Below the pieces are notes generated by a model, which saw nothing but the letters and a program-made list of their open reading frames with translations, searched no databases and was not told where the DNA came from. Positions 7,346 through 9,563 of a DNA stretch of 9,563 bases are shown one piece after another; position 1 is the first letter of the stretch; every line of letters begins with the position of its first letter. This DNA comes from Alphaproteobacteria bacterium TMED93 (lineage in GTDB: Bacteria; Pseudomonadota; Alphaproteobacteria; TMED109): positions 1 to 9,563 of the forward strand of contig NHEU02000010.1 of the NCBI GenBank assembly GCA_002171495.2. The letters are read 5' to 3'. The position numbers were made by a program, and so were the translations under genes.

Positions 7346-7679
7346 AGAAAACCTTCAGTTACTTTTGATTGAACATAAAAGGTATCGTTCTTTCGATTTC
7401 AATTCTTCCTTTATTGTAAGAACTGAAAGGTCTCCATTTACCTCATCACAATCTGTGGTGAATATGTTTCAAAGTTGGTATCGAAATTTAGGTTTATTAG
7501 GTTGTTCATCTCATAGTGGTCGAAGAACCTTTATTACCGAAACATCAAAGAAGATATCTTTAGTAGGCGGTTCTCTCAGAGATATACAGATGATGGTAGG
7601 TCACTCATCACTACAAACCACTCAAAGGTATATTGAAAGTGATAGTGAAAGTCAGAGGAAAGTGGTAAATTTAATCTGA
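7300..7679 (+). pseudogene. Second tyrosine recombinase, C-terminal half
   Basis: About 125 codons of the C-terminal half of another tyrosine recombinase on the opposite strand. It starts abruptly in the beta-hairpin KGKSGRIIPL (typical lysine-bearing motif) and carries H-x-x-R in HSGRRTF, the second His in MVGHSS, and the nucleophilic Tyr in TTQRYI. It ends with a normal tail and stop. The N-terminal domain and the first catalytic Arg are absent. The frame continues upstream to 7185, but those codons are antisense to the left integrase and should not be counted. Sequence and base composition differ from the left integrase, so the two are not halves of one gene. Its last 80 bases are duplicated at 9321-9399. 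Confidence 0.8.
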
Positions 7680-7684
7680 TTTAT
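7605..7684 (+). repeat. Direct repeat copy A (integrase 3' end)
   Basis: The last ~25 codons of the plus-strand integrase (from SSLQTTQRYI), its stop and about six bases beyond. Compared with copy B at 9321-9399 I count seven substitutions and one deleted base over 80 positions, about 90% identity. Confidence 0.85.
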
Positions 7685-7702
7685 TTGAATTTATGATTTA
7701 AT

Positions 7703-8134
7703 ATGAAAAATGAAAAAATACTTCTCGTTACCCTAATATTTATTCTTCAATCCTTTCCCTCTTTTGGTGGTTCATTAGATGGTAAAGGATTCATTTGTAA
7801 AGAGTATGAACGTCCCCATTTTGAATTACCTTTCGAAGGTTTTCTTTTTGAAAATAATATGTTGGTTCATTACCAATTAATACAATCAAAAAATGATGTT
7901 ATCATAGATAAACACAATTATGATTACAAAACAGATGAAAATTCTATTCACTGGAAGGATCATAGGTTAGATAGAAAAAGTTTATTTGTTCATGGGTACA
8001 CAGATACTTATAAACAATACGAATTTACCCACCTGTGTGAACAACATAACGCAAATGACTTTATGGAAAAAATTTATAATATCAAAAAATTAAAACAGAA
8101 AAGGTACAACAAAAATCCGACTATGATTTTTTAA
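7703..8134 (+). CDS. Putative secreted or periplasmic protein, 143 aa
   Basis: A hypothetical protein with a clear N-terminal signal peptide: a short charged start (MKNEK), a hydrophobic core at residues 6-20 and a probable cleavage near SFG-G (22/23). The mature part begins GSLDGKGFICK and has two cysteines (C32 and C112) that could form a disulfide. It is rich in aromatic and charged residues and has a Lys-rich C-terminus. The SLDGKGFIC opening resembles small exported proteins I associate with marine bacteria, but no function is known to me. It starts 23 bases after the integrase stop, with no clear Shine-Dalgarno sequence in the AT-rich leader. It is the only plus-strand gene inside the repeat-bounded segment. 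Confidence 0.75.
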   Translation: MKNEKILLVTLIFILQSFPSFGGSLDGKGFICKEYERPHFELPFEGFLFENNMLVHYQLIQSKNDVIIDKHNYDYKTDENSIHWKDHRLDRKSLFVHGYTDTYKQYEFTHLCEQHNANDFMEKIYNIKKLKQKRYNKNPTMIF

Positions 8135-8145
8135 AAAAAATGAAG

Positions 8146-8165
8146 GATAATTAAATCTAATTTAT
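8146..8165 (+). repeat. Possible degenerate copy of the repeat tail
   Basis: GATAATTAAATCTAATTTAT matches the last 20 bases of copy B (9380-9399, GGTAATTTAATCTGATTTAT) at 17 of 20 positions. It lies 11 bases after the stop of the 143-aa gene. The surroundings are AT-rich, so chance similarity is a real possibility. Confidence 0.3.
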
Positions 8166-8177
8166 TATTAAGTTTGA

Positions 8178-8354
8178 TTACCAATTAGTTTTCTCAGTAT
8201 ATTTTCTAATTTTTGAAGAACCCTCTTTATAATTTCTCAAACAGTTTTGATATGGAGACATCAAAAAGTAAAAACCACCAATACAATTTAAGAAAATTAC
8301 CTTTACAAAAAACTTCTTATGTAAAGGTTCTTTCTCTTCTTTTTCATCACTCAC
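8178..8354 (-). CDS. Small single-span membrane protein, 58 aa
   Basis: A short minus-strand gene opposite a spurious plus-strand frame. The protein begins with a charged stretch (MSDEKEEKEPLHKK) and has one hydrophobic segment at about residues 15-32 (FFVKVIFLNCIGGFYFLM). SPYQNCLRNY follows, then a Lys/Ser/Thr-rich tail ending TEKTNW. Placing LN-IGG before SPYQNCLR fits small membrane proteins I associate with marine bacteria, though I cannot name a function. The start is GTG at 8354; an in-frame TAA directly precedes it, so no longer start exists. An in-frame internal ATG inside the hydrophobic segment would remove most of the membrane span. Only a weak GAG ribosome site is seen. Coding is supported by the organised charged-hydrophobic-polar layout, which the opposite frame lacks. 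Confidence 0.6.
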   Translation of the reverse strand: MSDEKEEKEPLHKKFFVKVIFLNCIGGFYFLMSPYQNCLRNYKEGSSKIRKYTEKTNW

Positions 8355-8655
8355 TTAAACATACTCAAAAAAAATGGAGAAACCCTACGAATAGGATTAT
8401 CCAAATTAAAGTTTCAAAACTAATCACTTTATAAAATAATTTTAATTCTTTTCTCATACCTTAACTGTATCAAAATCTAATTATAATTAAATACGAATTT
8501 ATTAAAATATAATCAGTTATAAAACGATACATTTTATTAGTTGTAATTTATTGAATAAATTGAATAATTTATAAAAAGTCATTATAGTTTATATGTTCTA
8601 TAATCAGTTTTCAAATTATACTACTTTTGTACATTTTGTTATATAATACAGTATC
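8355..8655. other. AT-rich spacer without recognisable genes
   Basis: Very AT-rich sequence, strongest from about 8435 on. I see no convincing gene. A direct repeat TATAATCAGTT occurs at 8508-8518 and 8599-8609. AAATCTAATT occurs at 8473-8482 and also at 8152-8161, echoing the repeat-tail motif. No clear promoter can be singled out because -10-like boxes are everywhere. Confidence 0.5.
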
Positions 8656-8799
8656 TTATTTTCTTTTTGTTGCCATACCACACTTCAATCTCTTCAATAA
8701 GACATTATCGGTGGAACTCACTCCAATCCCTAAACCACTAATATATGATAATAAGGTGTTTTGTTGAGAGATGAGTTGATTTTGTTTTTGAGGGTGTCT
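8656..8799 (-). pseudogene. Possible gene remnant, 47 codons without a start
   Basis: A minus-strand open stretch between stops, reading into LLSYISGLGIGVSSTDN and ending LKRLKCGMATKRK. The composition looks protein-like and it runs in the same direction as the two genes upstream, but there is no ATG, GTG or TTG near its beginning. In the next frame a TTG at 8810 gives SNRDTLKNKINSSL before a stop about 26 codons in, so a frameshift between the two could have broken a small gene. A plus-strand frame over the same bases also lacks a start. I do not recognise it. Confidence 0.25.
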
Positions 8800-8812
8800 C
8801 TATTGGACAATT

Positions 8813-8831
8813 GGCGACTGCAACAATCGCC
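8813..8831 (-). terminator. Hairpin at the end of the minus-strand gene pair
   Basis: On the minus strand GGCGATTG pairs with CAGTCGCC (eight pairs, one G-U) around a TTG loop. It begins at the last base of the stop codon of the 59-aa gene. The plus strand would have a C-A mismatch, so it fits minus-strand RNA. No U-tract follows, so it may protect the 3' end rather than terminate. Confidence 0.35.
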
Positions 8832-9010
8832 TATTTCTTCCTACTCTTCCAAGTGCCACCGTATTGGTAGGTCTCCTCAAATCGTGATTTAACCCCGACC
8901 AAACATTTTCCGCACAGAAACACCCAATCCTTCAACTCGTCGTATCGACACCGATACAGTACTTGCTTTGCGTCATTACAGATATAACAGTCCTTGGTTC
9001 TAATTCTCAT
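8831..9010 (-). CDS. Small zinc-ribbon-like conserved hypothetical protein, 59 aa
   Basis: The protein has five cysteines arranged as C8-x2-C11, C21, and C33-G-K-C36, which suggests a small zinc ribbon or treble-clef-like fold. The core reads YRCRYDELKDWVFLCGKC and the end carries YQYGGTWKSRKK. That pattern resembles short uncharacterised proteins common in marine bacteria; no role is known to me. I place the start at the ATG at 9010, giving an 11-base overlap with the upstream 91-aa gene. A TTG at 9031 would add seven residues (MKSDDGA) but is the weaker choice. Directly coupled to the 91-aa gene, and followed by a hairpin that overlaps its stop codon. Confidence 0.7.
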   Translation of the reverse strand: MRIRTKDCYICNDAKQVLYRCRYDELKDWVFLCGKCLVGVKSRFEETYQYGGTWKSRKK

Positions 9011-9275
9011 CGCACCATCGTCTGACTTCAACTCTGTAGTCGAAGAAGTATTTTGAAATTACGTTGATATCAAATGACGACAGAATGGATGTGTTTGGTT
9101 CTCTATCGAGAAGGAAATTGAAAGAGAACTTCAACAATTGTGTCTTCGTCATTTTGTTTTCAGTTAGGTCAGTGAGACTTTGGTCAGTGACAGTCACCTC
9201 ATGAGTAGTGGTCATGCTGTCTGCAACAGTGACCTGAAAAACATCGTCTGTTAGTTTTTTGATTGAAATACTCAT
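9000..9275 (-). CDS. Conserved hypothetical protein, 91 aa
   Basis: A small soluble protein: an N-terminal beta-rich half with TTTHEVTV (22-29), then a helical half with the striking segment LLDREPNTSILSSFD (55-69) and VISKYF. I associate TTTHxVTV plus REPNTSIL-SFD with a widespread uncharacterised bacterial family, but cannot name a function. Family members often end in YFPEY after this point; here the equivalent is YFFDY, followed by a basic tail. The ATG at 9275 has a GGAG ribosome site seven bases upstream, the clearest in this AT-rich part. It overlaps the 59-aa gene by 11 bases, and the two probably form one transcript. The gene starts only 45 bases inside repeat copy B and reads away from it. 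Confidence 0.75.
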   Translation of the reverse strand: MSISIKKLTDDVFQVTVADSMTTTHEVTVTDQSLTDLTENKMTKTQLLKFSFNFLLDREPNTSILSSFDINVISKYFFDYRVEVRRWCDEN

Positions 9276-9320
9276 TCAACAACTCCATCCAAACAAATTA
9301 CTTTAAATCCAATCAATGTC

Positions 9321-9399
9321 TCATCATTACAAACTACTCAAAAATACATTAAAAGTGATAGTGAAAGTCAGATGAAAGTGGTAATTTAATCTGATTTAT
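9321..9399 (+). repeat. Direct repeat copy B (orphan integrase 3' end)
   Basis: A second copy of the integrase C-terminal tail. It reads SSLQTTQKYIKSDSESQ in frame and stops at 9387-9389, with no recombinase coding upstream: the sequence before 9318 is unrelated and the 91-aa gene starts at 9275. Differences from copy A are mostly transitions and conservative or silent changes, so the tail diverged while still resembling coding sequence. A weaker resemblance to copy A continues for ~25 bases past the repeat. In both copies a small plus-strand gene begins shortly after. Confidence 0.85.
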
Positions 9400-9425
9400 G
9401 TAAATTTTTAATTAAGGGGAAAAAC

Positions 9426-9563
9426 ATGCCAACATTAGTTATTAAGGGGAAAATCACAAAAGGTTATAGTCATTGGGTTAAGGTCTATGATGAAGCGGAA
9501 GATTTGAGAAATTCAAAGTACGGAATTAAAACAATATACAGAGGACATGAAATGGAAGATGAG
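9426..9563 (+). CDS. Small hypothetical protein, possibly DUF3764-like (partial)
   Basis: The first 46 codons of a gene that runs off the right edge. The protein begins MPTLVIKGKITKGYSHWVKVYD and continues to YGIKTIYRG. A Trp after ~16 residues, then a YD and a YGIK-x-x-x-RG segment, recalls the DUF3764 family of short alpha/beta proteins known mainly from marine cyanobacteria. That resemblance is from memory and not tested. The start is well supported by AAGGGG five bases before the ATG. It lies 26 bases after repeat copy B, mirroring how the 143-aa gene follows copy A. Confidence 0.65.
   Translation, partial: MPTLVIKGKITKGYSHWVKVYDEAEDLRNSKYGIKTIYRGHEMEDE

Larger units (their letters stand above)
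7605..9399. mobile_element. Putative cassette-like insertion bounded by integrase 3'-end repeats
   Basis: The two direct repeats enclose about 1.6 kb of small genes with no transposase or recombinase of their own. This is the arrangement left when an element integrates at an integrase 3' end and restores it, or when a tandem integrase copy decays. The repeats are visible; the mechanism is inference. Confidence 0.35.

Noticed and set aside
8131..8142. TTTTTTAAAAAA palindrome as terminator of the 143-aa gene
   Set aside because: A pure A/T stem of this size is unstable and common in sequence of this composition.
8213..8434. Plus-strand 73-codon frame (basic protein)
   Set aside because: It starts with TTG, lacks a ribosome site, has no organised features and lies antisense to the better-supported 58-aa minus-strand membrane protein.

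Overview
The window looks like a piece of a marine-type, probably alphaproteobacterial chromosome with moderate GC on the left and a much more AT-rich accessory stretch on the right. This is inferred from the close match of the CoxM/S/L signatures to the alphaproteobacterial (Oligotropha-type) enzyme, the style of the left integrase, and the small proteins at the right end, which resemble uncharacterised families of marine bacteria. No database search was possible.

Positions 1-6097 hold one tight minus-strand operon, read coxM-coxS-coxL-coxD-coxE-coxF (the last gene runs off the left edge). It encodes an aerobic Mo-Cu carbon monoxide dehydrogenase of form I: the large subunit carries AYRCSFR with Cys385, the medium subunit has both FAD motifs, and the small subunit has all eight cluster cysteines. 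CoxD (MoxR AAA+ ATPase), CoxE (VWA protein) and CoxF (XdhC/CoxI family) are the maturation set that builds the sulfur-bridged Mo-Cu centre. Most genes overlap by 1-4 bases. The exception is the coxL-coxD gap, which holds a strong terminator-like hairpin. Upstream of coxM are a strong ribosome binding site with a GTG start and, about 170 bases further up, a near-consensus Fur-box-like palindrome.

Positions 6098-6802 carry no convincing gene, but contain a cluster of inverted and direct repeats built on CCGTGG near the 3' end of an integrase. From 6803 to 7679 two truncated tyrosine recombinases of unrelated subfamilies are fused head to head at about 7300. The left one reads minus and the right one plus, and base composition drops sharply there.

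Positions 7605-9399 are bounded by two direct copies (about 90% identical, ~80 bp) of the 3' end of the right-hand integrase, enclosing about 1.6 kb. Inside are a secreted 143-aa protein gene (+), a 58-aa single-span membrane protein gene (-) hidden opposite a spurious plus-strand frame, an AT-rich stretch with a possible gene remnant, and a two-gene minus-strand unit (91 aa and 59 aa zinc-ribbon-like). A further small gene starts just after the second repeat. The layout suggests cassette-like insertions behind the 3' end of an integrase gene, the most unusual feature of the window.
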